Below, piece by piece: positions 1-5,743 of a DNA stretch of 5,743 nt. The notes beneath the pieces are model-generated. The model was not told where the DNA came from. It did no database searches and was given only the letters and a program-made list of their open reading frames with translations. Every line of letters starts with the position of its first letter. Positions within the stretch are counted from its first letter, which is position 1. Source of the stretch: Rs1 sp036960485 (GTDB taxonomy: Bacteria; Pseudomonadota; Gammaproteobacteria; Pseudomonadales; Balneatricaceae); contig JBALXS010000217.1 in assembly GCA_036960485.1 (NCBI GenBank), positions 1-5,743 of the forward strand. Reading direction: 5' to 3'. The translations under genes and the position numbers were made by a program.

Positions 1-2734
1 CTGCAAGTTTCGGCCTTTCTCCCCCTAACACAATGCTTGTGAATACGTTTGATAGATCTTTATCATTAGCTTCAAGCTTGCTGACACCACGCACAATATC
101 AGCATAGTTATATCGCCAAATAGTACTGCCCTGCTCTGTTTGATTACTCACTAATTGCAGTTTTCTAGATTGTTTTAGCGCTTTACCCCACGGAGCAGGC
201 AAATCGATACTCATACCCACTAAATCAGAATTAACCACCAGCTGGTTACAACTAGGCTTTGCCATACACAAATCAAATCTTGCGCTGTAGCGGCTGTCAC
301 CTTTAATTTTATTTAGCTGATCTGCTGTCAACCATTCAGCTAATTGCTCTGCTTTAATACCACCATCTAATGCTATACTCGTTTTGAGAACTTTATCAAC
401 AATATTACTAACGATGGAAAGTTTTGCAGGAAAGCTAAAAATCTCTAATTTCAAAGCGTCACTTTTCAAACCTTTTTGAGAGCTATAAAACAATTTTCCA
501 TTTATTTTACTAAATTTAAGTTTCAAATCAGCATCTACTAACTGTGCATTTTGTAGCTTACTCGCAACTTCTATCTTTAAACCTTCGATTTGTGTGTTAC
601 TAATTGCAGTTTGGCTTTTTTCATTCCCGCTCTTTGCGGCCTCAACTGCTGATTTTCCAATATCTTTTTTAATGACTAGCGGTATCTCTAGAGCTAATGT
701 AGAGACGTGCTTACCACCTAAAGACCAAGCTTTAATTTTTTCTGGAAAATATTTAAAAGCAGGCTTTTTTTGCAGATTAACGTAGAGCTTATCTAACTCA
801 CCCCTAACTTCAGCATCTACTTCTATAACAGAACGGTTAGCAGATTTAATTACTTGTAAATCGTTAATTTCGTTGGATGCAATTGATCCATATTTAGATA
901 TAACCGATACATCTCCATTATCTAGAGTAAATGACAGATCTTGCGCGAGATAGTTGGGCCAATTCTTATCAAAATTAATTTTAGCGAGCTCTGACTTCAA
1001 ATAGATCTGCACACTAGGGTTTATTTTTTGTGTAACATCTTTACGAAAGCCGCTGCGTAAAACAATTGCTGCCTCTTTTACTTTCGCACTTAATATTGCT
1101 TCATTGATCCACTTTGATAAAGGCAGACCTATAACTTTAGGCGGGATGTAATCTAACAGGGCAGCAGCTCTTGTATTTTGCATTCCTATCATTAAAATAA
1201 GCTCGGTTTGCTGCTGTTTGTCAAAGGGAATAATCAAGCTGAAGCGCCCATTAGCATGTGTTTGAGCATCTTTCATGGAAAGCAATTGAGACTTCACTAT
1301 CACCTTTTCAGGCTTCCCTTCCCTTTGCGAGATTTCCCAAGAAATATGCCCTTTTACTGTTTCATAGTGCCATTTTTTTTCAAATAATTGCGGAAAGAAC
1401 AATCCGAAATCAGTAGTATTTAAGTCAACGCTTCCTCCACTAGCATTCATTTCAAGCAGCCCTGTTACCCCCGATAACTGCGGAGCACCTAAGTAACTAT
1501 CAACTGAAACATTTATCAGGTCTGCCTTGAGTTCGAAAACAGATAGATCTTGGCTCTCCCAGTGTAAAGATATGTTTTCAACCAATCCTTTAAGATTCAA
1601 ATTTTCAGCAAGCGACTTAATTTTTTTACTTAACAATGGCTGCTTTAAAAGCTCTTTACTAATTTTGCTTAAATTTAGAGAGGATAGCGCTATTGTCTCA
1701 ATAAACCCTTCTACTCCTTGCCTGTAGACAGCGCTTGCTTGTGGTATTTTTAAATGCGTTGCACCATTATATAAATCGATATCGAATAAATTGATGTGCT
1801 GTTCATCTGCTATTTTTTTAATACTAAAATTTAACTTTGAAGCTTTAATTTTAGGATAACTGGGGTTAACAAAGTTCAATTTATCCACAGCTAAGCTGCC
1901 TGACACATCAGAAATAACGCCTTTTTTTAGTGTTGCCCAAACTTCAGAGCTCAAAGATAAGTCCGCTATTTCCACCCCTGTATTGATTAAATTAAAAGCA
2001 AGCAATCGTTGTGAGAGGTTTTCAAATTTGGCATATAGCTTATAGGGAGTTTCTACAATAAGGGGGGCGAACTTTTCAGCTTGAAGTGCAAAATTAACTG
2101 AGGAGTTCTTTCCATAATTAGTGAGTTTAGCGCGCCCACTAAGTTGATGCATATCTCGCGTATTTTCCATCAAAAAGTTGATAGGTCCTATCGTCCTGAA
2201 AGGGAGGTTTTGTGGTTTTAGGTTTAAACGAGCATTACTAAAACTAACCCTCGATTGAGCAGCTAACACTTGTAAAAACTGATTCAAAGCTAGCTTATCA
2301 TCACTAACAACTACTTTTTTGGTATTACTTTGACCAGGAGAAAAAACCGTCAGCCATTGGGAATCAATTTGTTCAGCTTCGACAACTAACCCATCAACGG
2401 ATAAATGCTTAAAAATTGGTGCGAAGTTAATAAAGCTTTGAACTACATCTAATTCAGCTTGTATCTGATCTATTTGAATACTGCGTTTATTAAAACTAAT
2501 ATGGTTAATGCTAACATCTGATATATAAAATTTGGGCTTAGCCTCCACCCAAACAGCTTTAATAATGCCAATAGATATATTTGCCTGTAATTTGTCTGAT
2601 AGATATTGCGCTATTTCAGTTTTATACGAGCTTATTTTAGGCAATGAAACGCGGGCAGTAATAACAATACTTGCAAATAAAAACAGTACACTAATAACAC
2701 TAATCAACAGCCAACTACTTGTCTTTTTTATCAT
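1..2734 (-). CDS. yhdP: YhdP family AsmA-like phospholipid-transport bridge protein, N-terminal 911 residues (3' end beyond the left edge)
   Basis: The minus-strand frame is open without a stop from ATG 2734-2732 to the window edge. YhdP proteins have about 1,270 residues, so roughly 350-400 C-terminal residues are missing. With TamB and YdbH, E. coli YhdP forms a family of inner-membrane-anchored, beta-rich grooves that carry phospholipid across the periplasm. Residues 1-6 are basic (MIKKTS) and about 8-27 form one hydrophobic anchor (WLLISVISVLFLFASIVITA); the rest looks periplasmic and beta-strand-rich. Recognised family blocks are YIPPKVIGLPLSKWINEAIL (529-548), the NWPNYLAQDLSF region (591-602), and SDLVGMSIDLPAPWGK (836-851). 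The start is fixed because an in-frame TAG lies two codons upstream (2740-2738); the Shine-Dalgarno is poor. Only two cysteines occur (C823, C829). The gene follows rng, as in other gammaproteobacteria. Family assignment rests on motifs and gene order and is strong; the lipid-transport role is known from homologues. Confidence 0.94.
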   Translation of the reverse strand, partial: MIKKTSSWLLISVISVLFLFASIVITARVSLPKISSYKTEIAQYLSDKLQANISIGIIKAVWVEAKPKFYISDVSINHISFNKRSIQIDQIQAELDVVQSFINFAPIFKHLSVDGLVVEAEQIDSQWLTVFSPGQSNTKKVVVSDDKLALNQFLQVLAAQSRVSFSNARLNLKPQNLPFRTIGPINFLMENTRDMHQLSGRAKLTNYGKNSSVNFALQAEKFAPLIVETPYKLYAKFENLSQRLLAFNLINTGVEIADLSLSSEVWATLKKGVISDVSGSLAVDKLNFVNPSYPKIKASKLNFSIKKIADEQHINLFDIDLYNGATHLKIPQASAVYRQGVEGFIETIALSSLNLSKISKELLKQPLLSKKIKSLAENLNLKGLVENISLHWESQDLSVFELKADLINVSVDSYLGAPQLSGVTGLLEMNASGGSVDLNTTDFGLFFPQLFEKKWHYETVKGHISWEISQREGKPEKVIVKSQLLSMKDAQTHANGRFSLIIPFDKQQQTELILMIGMQNTRAAALLDYIPPKVIGLPLSKWINEAILSAKVKEAAIVLRSGFRKDVTQKINPSVQIYLKSELAKINFDKNWPNYLAQDLSFTLDNGDVSVISKYGSIASNEINDLQVIKSANRSVIEVDAEVRGELDKLYVNLQKKPAFKYFPEKIKAWSLGGKHVSTLALEIPLVIKKDIGKSAVEAAKSGNEKSQTAISNTQIEGLKIEVASKLQNAQLVDADLKLKFSKINGKLFYSSQKGLKSDALKLEIFSFPAKLSIVSNIVDKVLKTSIALDGGIKAEQLAEWLTADQLNKIKGDSRYSARFDLCMAKPSCNQLVVNSDLVGMSIDLPAPWGKALKQSRKLQLVSNQTEQGSTIWRYNYADIVRGVSKLEANDKDLSNVFTSIVLGGERPKLA

Positions 2735-2798
2735 TTGCTAACCAGTCATTGTCATTTTATACACACAAAACAAACTAACAGCTTAAAATCTATTTGAG

Positions 2799-2834
2799 AA
2801 CAATTATCAGCGTCATAACTAAACTAACAATTAT
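2799..2834. repeat. pair of 9-bp direct repeats (aacaattat) in the yhdP upstream region
   Basis: The 9-mer aacaattat occurs at 2799-2807 and again at 2826-2834, a period of 27 bp. A second 9-mer, aaactaaca, occurs at 2772-2780 and 2821-2829 and overlaps the first set. The right-hand copies sit on the -10 and start region of the candidate promoter. They could be operator half-sites or chance similarity in low-complexity AT-rich DNA. Confidence 0.25.
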
Positions 2835-2862
2835 TATTACTTCACTCCTTAGAGAGCATCAA
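2833..2862 (-). promoter_or_regulatory. candidate sigma70-type promoter for yhdP
   Basis: Read on the minus strand, TTGATG (2862-2857, 4 of 6 matches to the -35 consensus) is followed after 18 nt by AATAAT (2838-2833, 5 of 6 matches to the -10 consensus). Transcription would begin near 2826 and give a leader of about 90 nt before the yhdP ATG. AT-rich intergenic DNA yields such matches by chance, so this is a suggestion from spacing and position only. Confidence 0.35.
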
Positions 2863-3022
2863 GGGAAAAGTAAGCCTGGCCGGTTATTCACGAACAGCAA
2901 AACTTAAGATAAAAAGCTCACTATCAACTAGAAAAACGATTAGTTTAACGATTTTTGATTATCACAGTAAATTAATGTTTAACTCACAACTCCCAATACC
3001 CTTGACTCTGCAAATAAACAAC

Positions 3023-4504
3023 CTAACGCAAAACAACATCAAAATGTTCTGGCCCATAATGAGAATCAGCCGAAAACTGGATAGCCTTACTGATAAATGT
3101 TTCCAATTCAGCTAAGTGATGTGATGCTTCATCAGTGACATATTCAACGACAACTGCAGAGGCTAACACCAGATAAGAATCGGTATCATAAGCACGGTGC
3201 TGACGTAATATTTCTCTAAAAATTTCATAGCAGACAGTTTCAGGAGTTTTAATAAATCCTCGGCTTTCACACTGAGAGCATGGCTCGCAAAGAATATGCT
3301 CTAGGCTTTCTCTTGTTCTCTTACGAGTCATTTCAACTAAACCCAATTGCGAAACTCCCATGACTTTACATTTAGCATGGTCTTTTTCTAGCACTCGCTC
3401 TAAAGCTCTTAAAACTTGTCGCTGATGATCAAGAGATTCCATATCAATAAAGTCGAGAATTATAATCCCGCCTAAATTTCTAAGTCGTAATTGTCGGCCA
3501 ATTGAAGTAGCTGCTTCAAGGTTTGTTTTGAAAATAGTTTCTTCTAAATTACGATGCCCAACGAATCCGCCAGTATTAACATCTACTGTCGTCATTGCCT
3601 CTGTTTGATCTATAATCAAATACCCTCCTGACTTTAAATCAATTTTCCTACCAAGTGCGCGCTGCATTTCTTCTTCAACATTATATAAATCAAAGATTGG
3701 GCGCTCACCAGGATAATACTCAAGGCGGTCAATTAATTCAGGCACTAAAGCACGCGTAAAGTCTTCTGCTTTATTATATGTTTCTCTTGAATCTATGCGA
3801 ATTCGCTCTATACCAACATGAGCCATATCTCTTAACGCTCGCATATTAAGAGGCATATCCTCATAAACAACTTTTGGGGCGGTTACCCTTTTAATTTCTT
3901 TTTCGATACTTGCCCAAAGGCGCTTCAAAAAGCGAATATCAGATTTTAGCTCTATTTCACTGGCGCCTTCCGCAACTGTTCGCAGTATATAACCGCCTTT
4001 TGCAACATCATCTTCATCAAGCGTATTAATAAGTGTAGCACGAAGTCTTTCGCGCTCCACTGGATCTTCAATTCGCTGTGAAATCCCCACATGAGTACTA
4101 TTGTGCATATACACTAAATAGCGCGATGGAATAGAGATATGAGTAGTAAGCCTAGCGCCTTTTGTTCCTAGTGGATCTTTTGTGACTTGCACAAGCAGCG
4201 CCTGACCTTCACGCAAGATATGTGCAATTGAACTCCTATTTTTTTCATCAACTTTGGGGTCAGTACAAATAACTTCGTCAACGTGAATAAAAGCTGCTTT
4301 TTCTAAACCTATTTCTACAAATGCCGCTTGCATACCAGGTAAAACTCTAACTACTTTACCTTTATAAATATTTCCAACAATACCTCTTTTACTAGTGCGC
4401 TCAACATATATTTCTTGAGGCATGCCATTTTCTATAATAGCGACACGCGTTTCCATCGGAGTAAAGTTTATCAGTATCTCTTCGCCAATTGTTGTTGTTG
4501 CCAC
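3023..4504 (-). CDS. rng: ribonuclease G (RNase E/G family endoribonuclease)
   Basis: This complete 493-residue protein is close to the 489 of E. coli RNase G and lacks the long C-terminal scaffold of RNase E. RNase G is a 5'-monophosphate-stimulated endoribonuclease that matures the 16S rRNA 5' end and decays some mRNAs. The S1 RNA-binding domain spans about 38-120, with GNIYKGKV (44-51), the aromatic residues F62 and F72, and TKGARLTT (114-121). The 5' sensor pair is R175-T176 in GYILRTVAEG. Catalytic metal ligands are D308 and N310 (TTVDVNTG) and D351 (ILDFIDM), with the same 43-residue spacing as D303/D346 of RNase E. The zinc-link cysteines are C409 and C412, with an extra C406 just before. 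The start is GTG with a good ribosome-binding site, and an in-frame TAA five codons upstream excludes a longer protein. It lies between maf and yhdP in the conserved order. Confidence 0.98.
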   Translation of the reverse strand: MATTTIGEEILINFTPMETRVAIIENGMPQEIYVERTSKRGIVGNIYKGKVVRVLPGMQAAFVEIGLEKAAFIHVDEVICTDPKVDEKNRSSIAHILREGQALLVQVTKDPLGTKGARLTTHISIPSRYLVYMHNSTHVGISQRIEDPVERERLRATLINTLDEDDVAKGGYILRTVAEGASEIELKSDIRFLKRLWASIEKEIKRVTAPKVVYEDMPLNMRALRDMAHVGIERIRIDSRETYNKAEDFTRALVPELIDRLEYYPGERPIFDLYNVEEEMQRALGRKIDLKSGGYLIIDQTEAMTTVDVNTGGFVGHRNLEETIFKTNLEAATSIGRQLRLRNLGGIIILDFIDMESLDHQRQVLRALERVLEKDHAKCKVMGVSQLGLVEMTRKRTRESLEHILCEPCSQCESRGFIKTPETVCYEIFREILRQHRAYDTDSYLVLASAVVVEYVTDEASHHLAELETFISKAIQFSADSHYGPEHFDVVLR

Positions 4505-4511
4505 AGCTACG

Positions 4512-4516
4512 TCCTT
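4512..4516 (-). promoter_or_regulatory. ribosome-binding site of rng, selecting a GTG start
   Basis: AAGGA on the minus strand lies 7 nt before the GTG at 4504-4502. The next in-frame ATG is internal (Met17) and would remove conserved residues ahead of the S1 domain. The Shine-Dalgarno therefore supports GTG as the real start. Confidence 0.75.
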
Positions 4517-4567
4517 TTAAGGTCACCCGCTTCAACTGAGCCCTTCATCGGTAAATGGATCAGTGTC

Positions 4568-4588
4568 TTATGTTATATTTAAACATAA
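4568..4588. repeat. perfect 7-bp inverted repeat upstream of rng
   Basis: The arms TTATGTT (4568-4574) and AACATAA (4582-4588) are exact reverse complements around a 7-nt AT loop. The stem is too AT-rich to be a strong RNA hairpin, but its 21-bp dyad size is typical of a dimeric regulator site. It overlaps the candidate rng -10 box. Confidence 0.4.
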
Positions 4589-4601
4589 AGTTTGCGGTTA
4601 A
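4572..4601 (-). promoter_or_regulatory. candidate promoter for rng in the maf-rng gap
   Basis: On the minus strand TTAACC (4601-4596, 4 of 6 matches to -35) is separated by 18 nt from TATAAC (4577-4572, 5 of 6 matches to -10). The predicted start near 4565 would give a leader of about 60 nt. The -10 box lies within one arm and the loop of the inverted repeat at 4568-4588. Support is by pattern only. Confidence 0.33.
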
Positions 4602-4612
4602 ATTTATAAACT

Positions 4613-4630
4613 AACCAGATATCTCTGGCT
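4613..4630 (-). terminator. weak stem-loop directly after maf
   Basis: The minus-strand RNA can pair AGCCAGA with UCUGGUU (7 bp including one G-U) around a GAUA loop, starting 5 nt after the maf stop codon. The following bases are U-rich but broken (AGUUUAUAAAUUU), so this is at most an attenuating terminator, an mRNA 3'-end stabiliser or a processing site. A strong terminator is unlikely. Confidence 0.3.
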
Positions 4631-4635
4631 ACAAA

Positions 4636-5214
4636 TTAAAACTTCCAGAAATCTATTTCAAATGCACAAAGAAGCTCGGCTGTTTCAGCAACAGGCAATC
4701 CCACAACGGCTGAAAAACTACCTTTTATCTGCCTGACAAAACGCCCGCCAATTCCTTGAATAGCATAACTACCCGCTTTATCTTGTGGCTCATTTGTTTG
4801 CCAATACGCGTGGCAAACTTGCTCATCAAGATGGCAGAATTCTACTTGAGTACTGACTAAAACCTGCCTAACTTGATTATTACTTATCACAGCGACAGCG
4901 GTTAATACTTGATGCCAGCGCCCAGATAAGGAAAGTAGCATTTGCAATGCATCTTCTTCTGACTCTGGCTTACCTAGAATTTTCTGATCTATAACCACAC
5001 AAGTATCAGAGCCCAATACAATACTATGCTCGTTAGCAGATAGTACTTTTTGTGCTTTTTGTAAGGCTAAACGACTAACATAATTCGCAGGTTGCTCGTT
5101 TAATAAAACAGCTTCATCTATATCTGCACTAACAACACCAAAACTCACTCCTAAATCAGATAACAACTGTTTTCTACGAGGAGATGCAGATGCTAAAATT
5201 AATTCTTTTTGCAT
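4636..5214 (-). CDS. maf: Maf/YhdE nucleoside triphosphate pyrophosphatase (dTTP/UTP type)
   Basis: The protein has 192 residues from the preferred ATG, near the 197 of E. coli YhdE. Maf proteins hydrolyse nucleoside triphosphates to the monophosphate and pyrophosphate in the cytoplasm; the YhdE branch prefers dTTP, UTP and modified pyrimidine nucleotides and is linked to arrest of septum formation. The hallmark SASPRR loop is at 9-14, GSDT with the likely catalytic D70 at 68-71, KPES at 82-85, LSGRWHQV from 96, and VGLP at 171-174. DKAGSYAIQG (145-154) matches the DKAG..IQG signature of YhdE rather than the GKAG..CEG form of the YceF branch, so substrate class is inferred from sequence. A TTG two codons upstream (5220) could give 194 residues, but it abuts the Shine-Dalgarno. 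It sits between mreD and rng as in other gammaproteobacteria. Confidence 0.96.
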   Translation of the reverse strand: MQKELILASASPRRKQLLSDLGVSFGVVSADIDEAVLLNEQPANYVSRLALQKAQKVLSANEHSIVLGSDTCVVIDQKILGKPESEEDALQMLLSLSGRWHQVLTAVAVISNNQVRQVLVSTQVEFCHLDEQVCHAYWQTNEPQDKAGSYAIQGIGGRFVRQIKGSFSAVVGLPVAETAELLCAFEIDFWKF

Positions 5215-5220
5215 ATTCAA

Positions 5221-5226
5221 CTCCTT
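5221..5226 (-). promoter_or_regulatory. ribosome-binding site of maf, deciding for the ATG start
   Basis: AAGGAG on the minus strand lies 6 nt before the ATG at 5214-5212 but directly touches the TTG at 5220-5218, with no spacer. This spacing makes the ATG the likely initiation codon and drops two residues from the longest frame. Confidence 0.78.
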
Positions 5227-5286
5227 CTTTCAAGAGCGAGCTAATGCAAAATTCATTTTGATTTACCATTTAACAACTCTCTTAAA

Positions 5287-5743
5287 CTAAGATATTTTAA
5301 AGGTTCGCCTGATACTGCGTAACATGACAAATACCCAAGGCCACAATAACGCACTAATCAATGCTGGTGTTAAAAACTGCAAGCCTCCAGCCGTTGTTCC
5401 TGCTAACGCCTGAAACCAGTAAAATATAAACTGATTAACAACGATTAATATAAACACTACGAAAGCTTGCTGCCAAAGTGGGTACATACGCATGCGCTTA
5501 TGCATTAACAATGTACTAAAGGCAATAATGGTTAACGCAAGCGCATTAATACCCAGCACAGATCCTTTTAAAATATCTAGCATGAACCCCATAATCCATG
5601 CCGAGCCAACACCAAAACGTTGCGGCAATGCCATAATCCAATAAATAACAAACAACGCAACGAACTCTGGCCGCCACCATTCTAGTATCGTCGGCAAGGG
5701 TATTTGCGACAGCATTAAGGCAACAATAAAGGTCCCTAATATT
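5287..5743 (-). CDS. mreD: rod shape-determining protein MreD, C-terminal part (5' end beyond the right edge)
   Basis: MreD is the small polytopic inner-membrane subunit of the MreBCD complex that directs lateral peptidoglycan synthesis and rod shape. About 151 residues are visible and E. coli MreD has 162, so about ten N-terminal residues are missing. The frame stays open to the edge: ILGTFIVAL precedes the first in-window ATG (5715-5713) and continues the first hydrophobic segment, matching the E. coli N-terminus before its QIMPWP. That ATG has no Shine-Dalgarno and is internal. Family blocks include RPEFVALFVIYWIMALPQRF, then GFMLDILKGSVLGINALAL, and near the C-terminus LLWPWVFVMLRSIRRTF. 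About five hydrophobic segments can be seen, and the C-terminus is basic. The stop is TAG at 5289-5287. mreC and mreB are expected to the right, beyond the window. Confidence 0.95.
   Translation of the reverse strand, partial: ILGTFIVALMLSQIPLPTILEWWRPEFVALFVIYWIMALPQRFGVGSAWIMGFMLDILKGSVLGINALALTIIAFSTLLMHKRMRMYPLWQQAFVVFILIVVNQFIFYWFQALAGTTAGGLQFLTPALISALLWPWVFVMLRSIRRTFKIS

Larger units (their letters stand above)
2735..3022. other. AT-rich rng-yhdP intergenic gap
   Basis: This 288-nt stretch lies between the rng stop codon and the yhdP start. I see no supported gene in it and no convincing GC-stem plus T-run terminator on the minus strand after rng. It holds a candidate promoter for yhdP (2833-2862), short 9-bp direct repeats, and a 5-codon mini-ORF that ends just before the yhdP ATG. 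The gap is much longer than the one upstream of maf, so yhdP may be transcribed partly on its own. Confidence 0.5.

Noticed and set aside
594..785. Plus-strand open frame of 63 codons
   Set aside because: It lies wholly antisense to the yhdP frame, has no Shine-Dalgarno or recognisable product, and is best read as a shadow of yhdP.
1527..1727. Plus-strand open frame of 66 codons
   Set aside because: It is antisense to yhdP, without a ribosome-binding site or family motif.
2532..2741. Plus-strand open frame of 69 codons ending near the yhdP start
   Set aside because: It is the complement of the yhdP N-terminal region. Its hydrophobic end merely mirrors the AT-rich codons of the YhdP membrane anchor.
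2956..2996. TGTGA half-sites resembling CRP or FNR-type boxes
   Set aside because: The half-sites at about 2961-2965 and 2993-2997 are not paired in the inverted 16-bp arrangement those regulators need.
2935..3022. Intrinsic terminator after rng
   Set aside because: I found only short direct repeats (aacgatt at 2935 and 2947) and A/T runs, with no GC-rich stem followed by a T-run on the minus strand.
2975..3115. Plus-strand frame of 46 codons from the gap into the 3' end of rng
   Set aside because: No Shine-Dalgarno is present, most of it is antisense to conserved rng codons, and the product is not recognisable.
5247..5260. Inverted repeat caaaat-tc-attttg between mreD and maf
   Set aside because: The 6-bp arms with a 2-nt loop are AT-rich and too tight to fold as an RNA hairpin. 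It is likely chance in AT-rich DNA.
1..5743. Mobile element, CRISPR array, tRNA, rRNA, defence or other novel system
   Set aside because: No terminal inverted repeats, transposase motifs, spaced repeats or RNA-gene folds are visible. All coding space is accounted for by four conserved housekeeping genes in their usual order.

Overview
The window is an ordinary chromosomal segment from an AT-rich gammaproteobacterium. It carries part of the conserved cell-wall and RNA-processing cluster mreD - maf - rng - yhdP, and every gene is on the minus strand, so transcription runs from right to left. The same order follows mreBC in Escherichia and Pseudomonas. By eye, the RNase G residues recall the Pseudomonas / Cellvibrio / Oceanospirillum side of the class more than the enterics (for example the METRVAIIENG start region and the LCEPC cysteine cluster). 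The low G+C is unlike Pseudomonas itself. I cannot place the organism more precisely.

Layout from right to left: the C-terminal ~151 residues of MreD (5743-5287, cut by the right edge); a 72-nt gap; Maf/YhdE (5214-4636); a 131-nt gap with a weak hairpin, an inverted repeat and a possible promoter; RNase G (4504-3023, complete, GTG start); a 288-nt AT-rich gap with a candidate promoter; then the first 911 codons of a very large AsmA-like protein, YhdP (2734 to beyond base 1). The left half of the window, which has no gene of its own on the plus strand, is filled by this single open frame.

The genes share an envelope-growth theme. MreD is a membrane part of the MreBCD elongasome. Maf hydrolyses non-canonical and pyrimidine nucleotides and is linked to septum formation. 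RNase G matures 16S rRNA and decays mRNA. YhdP is an inner-membrane-anchored bridge protein that moves phospholipid towards the outer membrane. The two wider gaps suggest that rng and yhdP may have promoters of their own in addition to read-through from mre.

I found no mobile element, CRISPR array, tRNA, rRNA, defence gene or other exotic system. The points worth a second look are start-site corrections, the structure of the two intergenic gaps, an A8 tract, and a lone cysteine pair in YhdP.
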